From contig NC_007760.1 of NCBI RefSeq assembly GCF_000013385.1, forward strand, positions 3,260,001 to 3,324,000: DNA of 64,000 bases, written 5' to 3'. Of the stretch, positions 7,950-16,574 are shown piece by piece. The DNA comes from Anaeromyxobacter dehalogenans 2CP-C. Its GTDB lineage: Bacteria > Myxococcota > Myxococcia > Myxococcales > Anaeromyxobacteraceae. Within the stretch, counting starts at the first letter, position 1. Each line of letters starts with the position of its first letter. A program made the position numbers and the translations under genes. The notes under the pieces are model-generated. The model saw only the letters and a list, made by a program, of their open reading frames with translations, had not been told where the DNA came from and made no database searches.

Positions 7950-10094
7950 TCAGCGCGACCGGCGCGCCGCCAGCTGCCTGGCCTGGATGGCCGTGAGCGC
8001 GATGGTGAACACGATGTCCTCGACCAGGCACCCGCGGCTCAGGTCGTTCACCGGCCTGGCGAGCCCCTGCAGCATCGGCCCGATGCTGACCACGTTCGCG
8101 CTCCGCTGCACGGCCTTGTAGGTGACGTTCCCGGTGTTGAGGTCCGGGAACACGAACACCGTCGCGCGGCCGGCCACGCTCGACCTGGGCGCCTTCTGGC
8201 GCGCCACGTCGGGCATGACCGCCGCGTCGTACTGCAGCGGCCCGTCGATGGCGAGGTCCGGCCGCGCCGCGCGCGCGAGCTCGGTCGCGCGCTTCACCTT
8301 CTCGACCTCCTCGCCCGCGCCGCTCGTGCCGGTCGAGTAGGACAGCATGGCCACGCGCGGCTCGATGCCGAACGCGGCGGCCGAGTCGGCGCTCTGGACC
8401 GCGATGTCGGCGAGCTGCTCGGCGGTGGGCGTCGGGTTCACGGCGCAGTCGCCGAACACCAGCACCTGCTCCGGCAGGCACATGAAGAACACGCTCGACA
8501 CCAGGTTGCAGCCGGGCACCGTCTTCACGATCTGGAGGGCCGGCCGGATGGTGTGCGCGGTGGTGTGGAGCGCGCCGGAGACGAGCCCGTCCGCCTCGTC
8601 GAGCGCCATCATCATGGTGCCGACCATCACCGCGTCGCCCAGTTCCTGGGCGGCCTGCGCCGCGGTCATCCCCTTGGCCGCGCGCCGCTCGACCAGCGGC
8701 GCCACGTACCAGGGCGCGACCCGGGCCGGATCGACGATCTCGATCGAGGGCGGCAGCGTGACGCCCTGCCGGCGCGCGACCTCGTGGACCTCGTCGGCGT
8801 CGCCGAGCAGCACGCAGCGCGCGATCCCGCGCTCCTGCGCGATGGCGGCCGCCGCCACGGTGCGCGGCTCGGCGCCCTCTGGCAGGACGATCCGCTTGTT
8901 CGCGGCGCGCGCCGCCTCCACCAGCCGCTGCCGGAACGCGGGCGGCGAGAGGCGCCGGACGCGGGTGGTCGCGGCGCGGGACCGCAGCCAGGCGGGGTCG
9001 ATGAGATCGGCCACCGCCGTCATCACCCGCTCCACCCGCACCGCGTCGTCGGGGGGCACCTGCAGGTTCATGCCCGCCACCGCGGTCGCGGCGGCGTAGC
9101 TGCCCTGGTCCACGGCGAGGACCGGCAGCCCGGCCCGGAGCGCGGAGTCGCACATCTCGAACACGTGGGGCTCGGGCTCGACGCCGCCGGTGAGCAGCAC
9201 CGCGGCGAGCGGCACGCCGTTCAGCACGGCCAGCGCCGCGGCGAGCAGGATGTCGCTCCGGTCGCCGGGGGTGATGACGAGCGTGCCGGGCCGGAACGTC
9301 TTGATCGACCCCGGCACCGCCATCGCGCACAGCGCCACGTGCCGGATGCGCCGGCCCTCGAGGTCGCCGGAGCGGACGACCCGCGCGCCGATCGCCTCGG
9401 CGAGGTCCTTCACGCGCGGGGCGGCGAGGTCGCCGCGCGACGGCACTGCCGCGATGGGCCGGAGCCGCTCCGCCTCCAGCGCCGCGCGGTAGGCCTCGAT
9501 CTCCGCCGCCGGGAGCTCGCCCTCCTCGCCCGCCTCCAGCCAGATGGGCCGGGACTCGCCCACGCGGGCGGCCGGCGCCGGGGGGGCGACGCGGTTCAGG
9601 AAGCAGCTCACCGGCTCGCCGTCGCCGAACCCGCCGAGCCCGCGCGCCGCGATCGCCATCGCGTCCGCCAGCTCCGCCGGCGTCTCGCCGCGGGGAGAGC
9701 CGACCAGGACCAGCTCGGCGTCGAGCGCCTTCAGCATGAGCGCGTTGACCCGCGTCGAGTGCACCATCCCGGGCTCGGGCCACATGCCGGCGACCACCAG
9801 GACGTCCGCGCCCTCGGCGGCGCCCGCGCAGAGCGCCACCACCCGCTCCATCAGCGTCTGGTCGTCCCCGGCGGCGAGCAGCGCGTCGGCCTCGGCGCGA
9901 GGGATCGGGTCCGGCGGCCGGAGGCTCGACCCGAGCCGGACCAGGGCCGAGACGCGGTCCTCGCCGCGCGCGGCGATGGGCTTCGCGAAGGCGACGCGCA
10001 CGCCCTGGCGATCCAGGGCGCGCACCAGCCCGAGGCAGGCGGTGGTGAGGCCGACCTGGCGTCCGGCCGGCGCGAGGAGGAGGACGTGGGCCAT
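7950..10094 (-). CDS. pta: Phosphate acetyltransferase
   Basis: 714 residues, the same length class as the long E. coli-type Pta. It converts acetyl-CoA and phosphate to acetyl phosphate and CoA. The N-terminal third is a P-loop/BioD-like and DRTGG regulatory region (LLAPAGRQVGLTTACLGLV; ITPGDRSDILLAA). The C-terminal ~330 residues are the PTA_PTB catalytic domain, with IVLPEGAEPRTVAAA, DGLVSGALHTTA and VFGDCAVNPTPT. It lies 20 bp downstream of ackA on the same strand, so the pair forms the acetate-acetyl phosphate-acetyl-CoA module for ATP synthesis or acetate assimilation. Confidence 0.96.
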   Translation of the reverse strand: MAHVLLLAPAGRQVGLTTACLGLVRALDRQGVRVAFAKPIAARGEDRVSALVRLGSSLRPPDPIPRAEADALLAAGDDQTLMERVVALCAGAAEGADVLVVAGMWPEPGMVHSTRVNALMLKALDAELVLVGSPRGETPAELADAMAIAARGLGGFGDGEPVSCFLNRVAPPAPAARVGESRPIWLEAGEEGELPAAEIEAYRAALEAERLRPIAAVPSRGDLAAPRVKDLAEAIGARVVRSGDLEGRRIRHVALCAMAVPGSIKTFRPGTLVITPGDRSDILLAAALAVLNGVPLAAVLLTGGVEPEPHVFEMCDSALRAGLPVLAVDQGSYAAATAVAGMNLQVPPDDAVRVERVMTAVADLIDPAWLRSRAATTRVRRLSPPAFRQRLVEAARAANKRIVLPEGAEPRTVAAAAIAQERGIARCVLLGDADEVHEVARRQGVTLPPSIEIVDPARVAPWYVAPLVERRAAKGMTAAQAAQELGDAVMVGTMMMALDEADGLVSGALHTTAHTIRPALQIVKTVPGCNLVSSVFFMCLPEQVLVFGDCAVNPTPTAEQLADIAVQSADSAAAFGIEPRVAMLSYSTGTSGAGEEVEKVKRATELARAARPDLAIDGPLQYDAAVMPDVARQKAPRSSVAGRATVFVFPDLNTGNVTYKAVQRSANVVSIGPMLQGLARPVNDLSRGCLVEDIVFTIALTAIQARQLAARRSR

Positions 10095-10114
10095 CTGCGT
10101 GCGCTCCCCGGGCC

Positions 10115-11347
10115 CTAGGCGAAGGCGCGCCGCACGGCGGCGGGCGCCTCCGCGTCCGCGTGGCCGTGCGCGGCCGCGATCTCGGCGGTGTCCATGGCGA
10201 TCATGAGCTCCTCGTTGGTGGCGATCACCGCCGCCATCGGGCTGGTGGTCCGGGTGATCCGGCCCCGGAGCGCCTTGCCGTGGAACGCGTTGGCGTGGGC
10301 GTCGAGCGCGAAGCCGGCGAAGCCGAGCAGCTCCACGATGCGGGCCCGGACGTCCACCGCGTTCTCGCCGATCCCGCCGGTGAACACGAGCGCGTCCACC
10401 CGGCCCAGCGACACGAACATGCCCGCGGCGGCCTTCGCGACGGAGTAGCAGAACTTGTCGATGGCGAGCGCGGCGCGCTCGTGCCCGCTGGCGGCCGCCT
10501 CCTGCAGCGTGCGCATGTCGTTCGACAGGCCGGAGATGCCGAGCAGGCCGGAGTTCCGGTTCAGCTCGTCCATCACGTGGTCGGCGGTGCAGTGCAGCGC
10601 CTTCTTCATGTGCGCGATGATCGACGGGTCGATGTTGCCGCTGCGCGTGCCCATCACCACGCCGTCCACCGGCGTGAGCCCCATGGTCGTGTCCATGCTG
10701 GCGCCGTTGCGGACCGCGGCGAGCGAGCAGCCGTTCCCGAGGTGCGCCGTGACGACCGCGTGGTCCTCGGGGTCGAGGCCGAGCTGCTTCACCGCCTGCT
10801 GGGAGACGTACCGGTGGCTCGTGCCGTGGAAGCCGTACCGCCGCACCTCGTGCTTCGCGAACCACTCGTACGGCACGGCGTACAGGTACGCGCGCGACGG
10901 CATGGTCTGGTGGAACGCGGTGTCGAACACCGCCACCTGCGGCAGCGCCGGGAACAGCTCCTGCGCGATGCGGATGCCGAGCAGGTTGGCCGGGTTGTGG
11001 AGCGGTCCGAGCGGGATGCACTCCTCGATCTTCGCGACGACGGCGGGCGTGATGGGCATCGAGCCGGAGAACTTCGCGCCCCCGTGGACGACGCGGTGCC
11101 CGACGCCCGCGATCTCGCCCGCCACCCCGAGCTCGTCGAGGAGCTCGACCACCGCGCGCAGGGCCCGCTCGTGCCCGGCCCCGTGCAGCAGGCGCGACTC
11201 CTTCCTGCCGTCCACCTTGAAGTCGAGCGTCGCCTGCGCCGAGCCGACCCGCTGCGCGACGCCCGAGACCAGCTCACGGCCGGTCACCGCGTCGATCACC
11301 GCGAACTTCGCCGACGAGCTTCCGCAGTTCAGCACCAGAACGATCAC
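10115..11347 (-). CDS. ackA: Acetate kinase
   Basis: 410 residues when started at the GTG at 11345-11347, giving the family-typical beginning VIVLVLNCGSSSAK. ASKHA-fold motifs are clear: the phosphate loop NCGSSSAKF, GHRVVHGG (substrate pocket), FDTAFHQTMP, YGFHGTSHRYVS and FTGGIGENA. It interconverts acetate plus ATP and acetyl phosphate plus ADP. A second in-frame GTG five codons upstream exists, but GGAGGT sits 7 bases before the chosen one. It is the first gene of the ackA-pta operon. Confidence 0.96.
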   Translation of the reverse strand: MIVLVLNCGSSSAKFAVIDAVTGRELVSGVAQRVGSAQATLDFKVDGRKESRLLHGAGHERALRAVVELLDELGVAGEIAGVGHRVVHGGAKFSGSMPITPAVVAKIEECIPLGPLHNPANLLGIRIAQELFPALPQVAVFDTAFHQTMPSRAYLYAVPYEWFAKHEVRRYGFHGTSHRYVSQQAVKQLGLDPEDHAVVTAHLGNGCSLAAVRNGASMDTTMGLTPVDGVVMGTRSGNIDPSIIAHMKKALHCTADHVMDELNRNSGLLGISGLSNDMRTLQEAAASGHERAALAIDKFCYSVAKAAAGMFVSLGRVDALVFTGGIGENAVDVRARIVELLGFAGFALDAHANAFHGKALRGRITRTTSPMAAVIATNEELMIAMDTAEIAAAHGHADAEAPAAVRRAFA

Positions 11348-11354
11348 GCCATCT

Positions 11355-11360
11355 ACCTCC
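11355..11360 (-). promoter_or_regulatory. Ribosome binding site deciding the ackA GTG start
   Basis: On the minus strand GGAGGT is followed by seven bases and then GTG at 11345-11347. This overlaps the alternative upstream GTG codon region, so the downstream GTG is the better start for acetate kinase. Confidence 0.65.
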
Positions 11361-11594
11361 ACGAGACGAGGGCTCCGTCGCGCCGACGGGCACGGAGTCT
11401 GGACGGGACATGGGGCTGGAGCCGTAAGCCTCGCGGACGCGATGGCCTCGGAGCGGTCACGGTCTCATGTGGGGCGCGCGGCGCGCAAGAGCCACTCGCG
11501 GCATTTCCGCGCACGGACGCGCCCGCGCTTGATCGAGGTCACGGCCACGCGCTGACGCGTCGCGGCGCGCGGTGCGCTCGATTATCGGTACGCC

Positions 11595-12263
11595 ATGCGG
11601 ACCCTCGCCATCGCCGGCGCCTCGGGCCTCGTCGGCTCCCTCGCGCTCCGGCACCTGCTCGCCCGCGACGACGTCGGCCGGGTGATCGCGATCGGGCGGC
11701 GCGCGCTGCCGATCGAGCACGCCAGGCTCACCTCGCGGATCGCGGAGCTCCGCGATCCGGCCGCGCTCCGGCGGGCGCTGCCGGAGCCGGTGGACGTCGC
11801 GGTCTGCTGCCTCGGCACGACCATGAAGCAGGCCGGGTCGCGGGAGGCGTTCCGGGCGGTGGATCTCGAGGCGGTGGTCGCGTTCGCCGAGGCCGCGCGG
11901 GCGAGGGGCGCCCGGCGCTTCGTGCTGGTGAGCTCGCTGGGCGCGAGCCCGCGCTCGGGCAACTTCTACCTGCGGACGAAGGGCGAGGCCGAGGCGGCGC
12001 TGGCGCGCCTCGGGTACCCGCAGCTCACGGTGCTCCGCCCCTCGTTCATCGACGACGGCGGCGCGCGGAAGGAGCCCCGGCTCGGCGAGCGGCTCGCGCT
12101 CCCGCTCGCCCGCGCGGCGTTCGCGGTGCTCGGCAGGGAGCGCCGCCACGCGCCCGTCCCGGCCGACGCGGTCGCCCGCGCGCTCGTCCGGCTCGCGCTC
12201 GACGACGCCGCGGAGCCCGTCCGCGTCGTGGAGAGCGAGCGGCTGCACGCGCTCGGGCGCTGA
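11595..12263 (+). CDS. NAD(P)-binding oxidoreductase, atypical SDR (HTATIP2/YbjT-like)
   Basis: 222 residues starting MRTLAIAGASGLVGSLAL, the glycine-rich GxSGxxG dinucleotide-binding loop of atypical short-chain dehydrogenases. The segments VDVAVCCLGTTMKQAGS and RRFVLVSSLGASPRSGNFYLRTKGEAE agree with the HTATIP2-like subgroup, with Tyr and Lys in place for a YxxxK-like pair (YLRTK). The substrate is not predictable. The gene is divergent from ackA with 247 bp between starts, and ends 3 bp before the converging TolB-propeller gene. Confidence 0.8.
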   Translation: MRTLAIAGASGLVGSLALRHLLARDDVGRVIAIGRRALPIEHARLTSRIAELRDPAALRRALPEPVDVAVCCLGTTMKQAGSREAFRAVDLEAVVAFAEAARARGARRFVLVSSLGASPRSGNFYLRTKGEAEAALARLGYPQLTVLRPSFIDDGGARKEPRLGERLALPLARAAFAVLGRERRHAPVPADAVARALVRLALDDAAEPVRVVESERLHALGR

Positions 12264-12266
12264 GGC

Positions 12267-14387
12267 TCAGCCCCCGGGCCGCTCGACGAGGACCAGGTCC
12301 GAGCGCTCCTGCACCTGCTCCAGCACCAGCTCGCGGCCGTCGGGCGACACGTCGAAGTCGCGGACGTCGAAGTCGGGCGGCAGCACGATGAGCGGGCGCG
12401 ACGCGCCCGACGCGAGGTCCACCGCCGCGAGGTGCTTGCGGCGGATCTCGCCCCGCAGCACCGCGATCGACCGCCCCCCGGGGAGGAACGCGACGTGCCG
12501 CTCCCCTCGCGTGAGCGTGAGCGGCGGCATCCGGTGCGCGCTCCCGTCGGCGTTCACCGCCTTCAGCGGGAACGTGGTGCCGACGTCCGCGCCGGTGAAG
12601 GCGAAGAGATCGCCCGCCGGTGACCAGGCCGGGTCCGCCGACGGCTCCGCCACCAGCGGCGCGGGTGCGCCGCCCTCGAGCGGCACGCGGAACAGCCTCG
12701 GCGCGCCGTTCACGATGGCGCCGACCGCGAGCGACGCGCCGTCCGGCATCCACGCCGGCGCGCCGGAGAGCTGGAGCGCGTCGGTGACCACGCGCCCGCC
12801 GGTGCCGTCCGCGTCCACCACGCGGAGGCGGGTCCGCCCGCCCTCGCGCGTCCAGAACGCGATCCGCCGCCCGTCCCTGCGGACGGCCGGCGCGCCGGCG
12901 ATCCGCGCCCCGGGCTGGCTCCAGAGCTCGGTGCTGGCGCCGTCCTGCAGCTTCCACAGGCCGTCGCCGGCGCCCTTCGCCGAGACGTAGACGAGGTATC
13001 CGGGCCCGAGCCGCGGAGACCCCCCGGTCCCGGTGGTCAGCGGGATCGGCCGCGCGCCGGCGAGATCCGCACGATCCGGTCCGAGCGCTACGCGCCAGAG
13101 CGTGCGCTTCGGGCTCGCCTGCGTGAGGACCAGGCGCCGCCCGTCGGCGCTCGCCGCGAGCGAGGTGTACCGCTCGGCGCCCGTCCCCACGCGCCGCGCG
13201 ACCCCGTCCTCGACGTCGAGCGCGTGCAGCCACGGCCCGGAGCCGTCGGCGTCCGTCGCGAGGTAGAGCAGCATCCGCGCGTCCACGAACACCGGGTGGC
13301 TGACCACGCCGTCGTGATGGGTCAGGCGCTCCGGTGCGCTGCTGCCGTCCGCCCGGATCCGCCACAGGTCGAGGCGGTCCGGGAGCGCCCCCTGCACGAA
13401 GTACACGAACCTCTGATCGGGCGCCCAGGTCTGGAAGTGCGCGTGCAGCCCCGCCGGCGCGGAGAAGAGCCGGCGGCCCTCGTGCGGCCGGCCGGCCTCG
13501 CTCACGTACATCGGATCGCCCGGGCCCGGCGTGTGGTGGACGAGGCGCGTGCCGTCGCGGGTCCAGGCGTACTCCGCCGCGCCCTCCAGGTACGGCCGCG
13601 GCGGACCGCCCAGCAGCGGCACCGCCCAGATGCCGATGTCCGGCGGGTCCGAGCCGGTGCGTCCGCGGGCCCAGAAGGTCACCAGCGAGCCGTCCGGCGA
13701 GAAGCCCAGCGTCCGGATCGAGGGGTTCACCAGCTCGGGCGCGCTCCCGCGCGTCAGGTCCAGGAACTGCCCGGAGCCGACCTGCGTGAGCCACACGTCC
13801 ACCCGCCCGGCCCGGTCCGACAGGAACGCGACGAAGCGCCCGTCGCCGGAGATCGCGGCCGCCTGCTCGACGCCGCCGAAGTCGGTGAGCGGCACGAAGC
13901 GGGCGCCGGCCAGCGGATCGCGCGTCGAGGCGGCCTGCCGCTGGAGGAGCCAGACCGCGCCCGCGCCCACCGCGGCGGCCGCCGCGACGGCCGCCGCCGC
14001 GAGCAGCACCGCCGGCCGCGAGGTCCCCACGTGCCCGCTCGCCGCCTGCCCGCGACTGGCCGGCTCGGGCGCAGGCGCCGTTCCCGGGTCGCCCGCGGGG
14101 TCACCCTCCTGGCCACCCTCCGCCGGCCCCTCGCCCGGCGCGCCGCCCGCCGCCCCGGCGCTCCGGCGGCGCGCCCACGCGTCGAGATCGGAGCGAAACG
14201 CGTAGACCGAGCCGAGCTTGTCGTGCAGGTGGCGGTGCACCGGCATGCCCTCGCGCCGCTCCCAGCGCTGCACGGTGGTGACGTCGCGCCTCAGGTAGGC
14301 CGCGATCTCCTTCCACGACTCGAGCCGGTCCGACGCGGGACGCGCCGCGCCGGAGGCCCCTCCGGGAGTCGAGTCGGGCATGGTCAC
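12267..14387 (-). CDS. HTH / transmembrane / TolB-like beta-propeller protein
   Basis: 706 residues in three parts. Residues ~22-75 form a MerR/excisionase-like HTH (SWKEIAAYLRRDVTTVQRW, then a wing with VYAFRSDLDAWARRR). After a Gly/Pro/Glu-rich linker a single transmembrane helix spans ~126-148. The rest is a repetitive PD40/WD40-like propeller with repeated motifs such as GDGRFVAFLSD, SPDGSLVTFW, SADGRRLVLTQ and SPDGRELVLEQ. The topology implies cytoplasmic DNA binding coupled to a periplasmic sensor, as in CadC-like one-component regulators. An alternative start two codons in (14381) is possible. Confidence 0.85.
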   Translation of the reverse strand: MTMPDSTPGGASGAARPASDRLESWKEIAAYLRRDVTTVQRWERREGMPVHRHLHDKLGSVYAFRSDLDAWARRRSAGAAGGAPGEGPAEGGQEGDPAGDPGTAPAPEPASRGQAASGHVGTSRPAVLLAAAAVAAAAAVGAGAVWLLQRQAASTRDPLAGARFVPLTDFGGVEQAAAISGDGRFVAFLSDRAGRVDVWLTQVGSGQFLDLTRGSAPELVNPSIRTLGFSPDGSLVTFWARGRTGSDPPDIGIWAVPLLGGPPRPYLEGAAEYAWTRDGTRLVHHTPGPGDPMYVSEAGRPHEGRRLFSAPAGLHAHFQTWAPDQRFVYFVQGALPDRLDLWRIRADGSSAPERLTHHDGVVSHPVFVDARMLLYLATDADGSGPWLHALDVEDGVARRVGTGAERYTSLAASADGRRLVLTQASPKRTLWRVALGPDRADLAGARPIPLTTGTGGSPRLGPGYLVYVSAKGAGDGLWKLQDGASTELWSQPGARIAGAPAVRRDGRRIAFWTREGGRTRLRVVDADGTGGRVVTDALQLSGAPAWMPDGASLAVGAIVNGAPRLFRVPLEGGAPAPLVAEPSADPAWSPAGDLFAFTGADVGTTFPLKAVNADGSAHRMPPLTLTRGERHVAFLPGGRSIAVLRGEIRRKHLAAVDLASGASRPLIVLPPDFDVRDFDVSPDGRELVLEQVQERSDLVLVERPGG

Positions 14388-14516
14388 CCCCCGCGTCCGC
14401 CCCGCCGCGCCGAGGGCGAGCCGGACGACCGGGTATGTAGTCGGGGGGCGGTGCGCGCCGCAATCGACGCCGGGCGCGGCGCGGCCCGGGCCACCGCGCC
14501 GCGCCAGCCGGCCGGG

Positions 14517-15938
14517 TCACTCGCAGGCGATGCCGAAGCGGCCGCAGAGCGCGTCGTTCGTGACGTCGCGGATCCAGCGCGCCGACTGCTCCATCGTCGT
14601 GCGGAAGTGCAGCCCTCCCCACACCCGCGCGTCGGCGTTCTCGTCGGGGATGGCCGCGAGCGACGCGTAGCGGCGCGACGGCACCTGCGGCCAGCCGGCG
14701 ACCTGGCTCCCGGTGCTCGTCAGCGTGACCGCCATGTCGCCGAACAGCAGCCGGAGCGAGGTGGCCATGGCGCTCCCGTAGCAGCCGTGTCCGGCCGGAT
14801 ACTCGGGGTGGTTCGCGCGGACGAGCGGCGTCCAGAGCGGCTCCGGCTCGGTCCGCTCGTTGCCGTCCTCGTCGGCGCGCTGGATGGCCTGGAACGGGCG
14901 CCAGCCCAGGTAGTGGTACTTGCTCTCGAAGCACGCGAGCATGGCCTCGCCGCCGGCCACGCCGATGGCCGCGAGCGCCCGCGCCGTCTCGAGCTCGTCG
15001 AGGTTCCGGGCGGCCACGAGGTCGCGGGTGTTGCGCTGCCACAGCGTGAAGCCGCTCTCGGTCCAGAACTGGACGACGTCGGTCATCGCGGGGGTCCGCG
15101 AGGCGCTCTCCTTGCGTCCGTACTCCCTCACCTCGGCGAGCGCGTCCGCGTACCTCGCCGAGCGCAGGTTCGGGGGCGGCGGCGCCCGGCGGGCGCCCGG
15201 CGACGGCGCGGTCAGCGGGATCACGAACGCCATGGCATGGTCGGAGGCGCCGGCGGTCGCGTAGGCGTTCGCGACCGGGGTCGCCTGCCACACGCCGGGC
15301 TCGGCGGGCGGGTTCGCGAACGTCGCCGCGTCGTAGAAGTGGTCGCCGCTCCTCGCCGCCAGCACCGCCTGGGCGGCCGCCTCGCCGACCGCCACGCCGT
15401 CCGCCTTGGCCGCGCCGTCCGGGATGGCGGCGAGGAACGCCGTGTACCGGTCCTGGAACGCGGTCCGCGACGTTCCCGCGTTCACGCGCGCGATGCCGAC
15501 CCGGTACGCCGCCGTCGCCACGGCGGCGTCGAGGTCCGCGCCCGCGGGCGCGGGCACCGGCGCGAGGAACGGCGGGTAGCGCCCACGGATCGCCACCACG
15601 GCGTCGTAGACCGCGACCTGGATGAGCGACGCGGTGTACGCCTGCGCGGCGTTCCCGCGGCCCGGGAAGCCGGCGACGAGGTCCTGGGCGTAGGCGTGCC
15701 AGGTCGTGACCGCGTTCGCCCCGAGCACGGCGGACCGGCTCGCCGCCGGCCCGGCCGCCGCGTCGTCCGCTGCCAGGCAGGCGGTGGCGAGCCATCCGAC
15801 CGCGAGCGCGGCGCATCGGCGCCGGGCGATCGTCCTCGCCTTCGCCCCCCGCGGGGCGGCGCCCGCGACGGCGGTCGAAGGCGTCCGGGGAACACGCTGC
15901 TCGATGCTGCAGGGAACCAGCTCAGGGGCCTCTCGCAT
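14517..15938 (-). CDS. Vanadium-dependent haloperoxidase / PAP2-fold secreted protein
   Basis: 473 residues. After a long basic N-terminus a hydrophobic segment (CAALAVGWLATACLAAD) suggests export, with a possible lipobox-like Cys. The core matches vanadium chloroperoxidase-type acid phosphatases: KYHYLGWRPFQAI supplies Lys and Arg, HPEYPAGHGCYGSA corresponds to the P-S/A-G-H motif, and VWGGLHFRTTME supplies the apical His. The family either oxidises halides or acts as phosphatase, and sequence alone does not separate these. The start at 15938 is the most plausible of several; the frame runs further upstream without similarity. Confidence 0.75.
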   Translation of the reverse strand: MREAPELVPCSIEQRVPRTPSTAVAGAAPRGAKARTIARRRCAALAVGWLATACLAADDAAAGPAASRSAVLGANAVTTWHAYAQDLVAGFPGRGNAAQAYTASLIQVAVYDAVVAIRGRYPPFLAPVPAPAGADLDAAVATAAYRVGIARVNAGTSRTAFQDRYTAFLAAIPDGAAKADGVAVGEAAAQAVLAARSGDHFYDAATFANPPAEPGVWQATPVANAYATAGASDHAMAFVIPLTAPSPGARRAPPPPNLRSARYADALAEVREYGRKESASRTPAMTDVVQFWTESGFTLWQRNTRDLVAARNLDELETARALAAIGVAGGEAMLACFESKYHYLGWRPFQAIQRADEDGNERTEPEPLWTPLVRANHPEYPAGHGCYGSAMATSLRLLFGDMAVTLTSTGSQVAGWPQVPSRRYASLAAIPDENADARVWGGLHFRTTMEQSARWIRDVTNDALCGRFGIACE

Positions 15939-16188
15939 GACCGGCTTCCTCCTCGAGGGCTCGTCTCGAGCCCGCGGCGGAAGCCTCGGACGCGGACTGA
16001 TCCCGGTCAAAGCGCGATCGGCGGGATCGCCAGGGATCCCGCGCGTTGCCGTCGAACGCCGCCCATCGCCGCGCGGTTTGGGGTTGCGTGCCCCCCCCTC
16101 GCGAGGCCCGCGACGCGGCGTGGGGCGCCGGTTAGAGCCTCCCGTCCAGGAAGGCGCCCCGCACCACGTCGGGCGCCGGGAGACTCCC

Positions 16189-16551
16189 ATGCCGACCCTC
16201 ATCCGCGCGCCCACGGTCATCCCCGCGGCGGGCACGAAGCCGAAGGTGATCCAGGAGTTCGTGGGCCGCGTGAACAGCGGGACCGAGGCGGTCAGCATCG
16301 CCCGGATGGTGAGCCCGGAGGGCTGGCGCGAGCCCGGGCAGACGCCCGAGTTCGACGAGTACACGCTGGTGCTCCGGGGCAGCCTGCGCGTGGAGAGCGC
16401 CTCGGGGGTGATCGACGTCGGGCCCGGGCAGGCCGTGGTCGTCCCCCGCGGCGAATGGGTGCGCTACAGCACGCCCACCGCCGAGGGGGCCGAGTACGTC
16501 GCCGTCTGCGCGCCGGCGTTCGCCCCCGGGCTCGTGCACCGCGACGCGTGA
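16189..16551 (+). CDS. Small cupin protein (EutQ-like core)
   Basis: 120 residues, a single cupin barrel. FDEYTLVLRGSLRVES and DVGPGQAVVVPRGEWVRYS match cupin motifs, and the spacing is like that of the C-terminal barrel of EutQ. Several canonical His ligands of motif 1 are missing (only Glu and one Tyr are evident), so metal binding is uncertain. It is a stand-alone gene divergent from the haloperoxidase-like gene and convergent with nrfA. The function is unknown; a role as a small-molecule sensor or auxiliary enzyme is possible. Confidence 0.72.
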   Translation: MPTLIRAPTVIPAAGTKPKVIQEFVGRVNSGTEAVSIARMVSPEGWREPGQTPEFDEYTLVLRGSLRVESASGVIDVGPGQAVVVPRGEWVRYSTPTAEGAEYVAVCAPAFAPGLVHRDA

Positions 16552-16574
16552 GCGCGAGCCGGCGCGCGGGTTCC

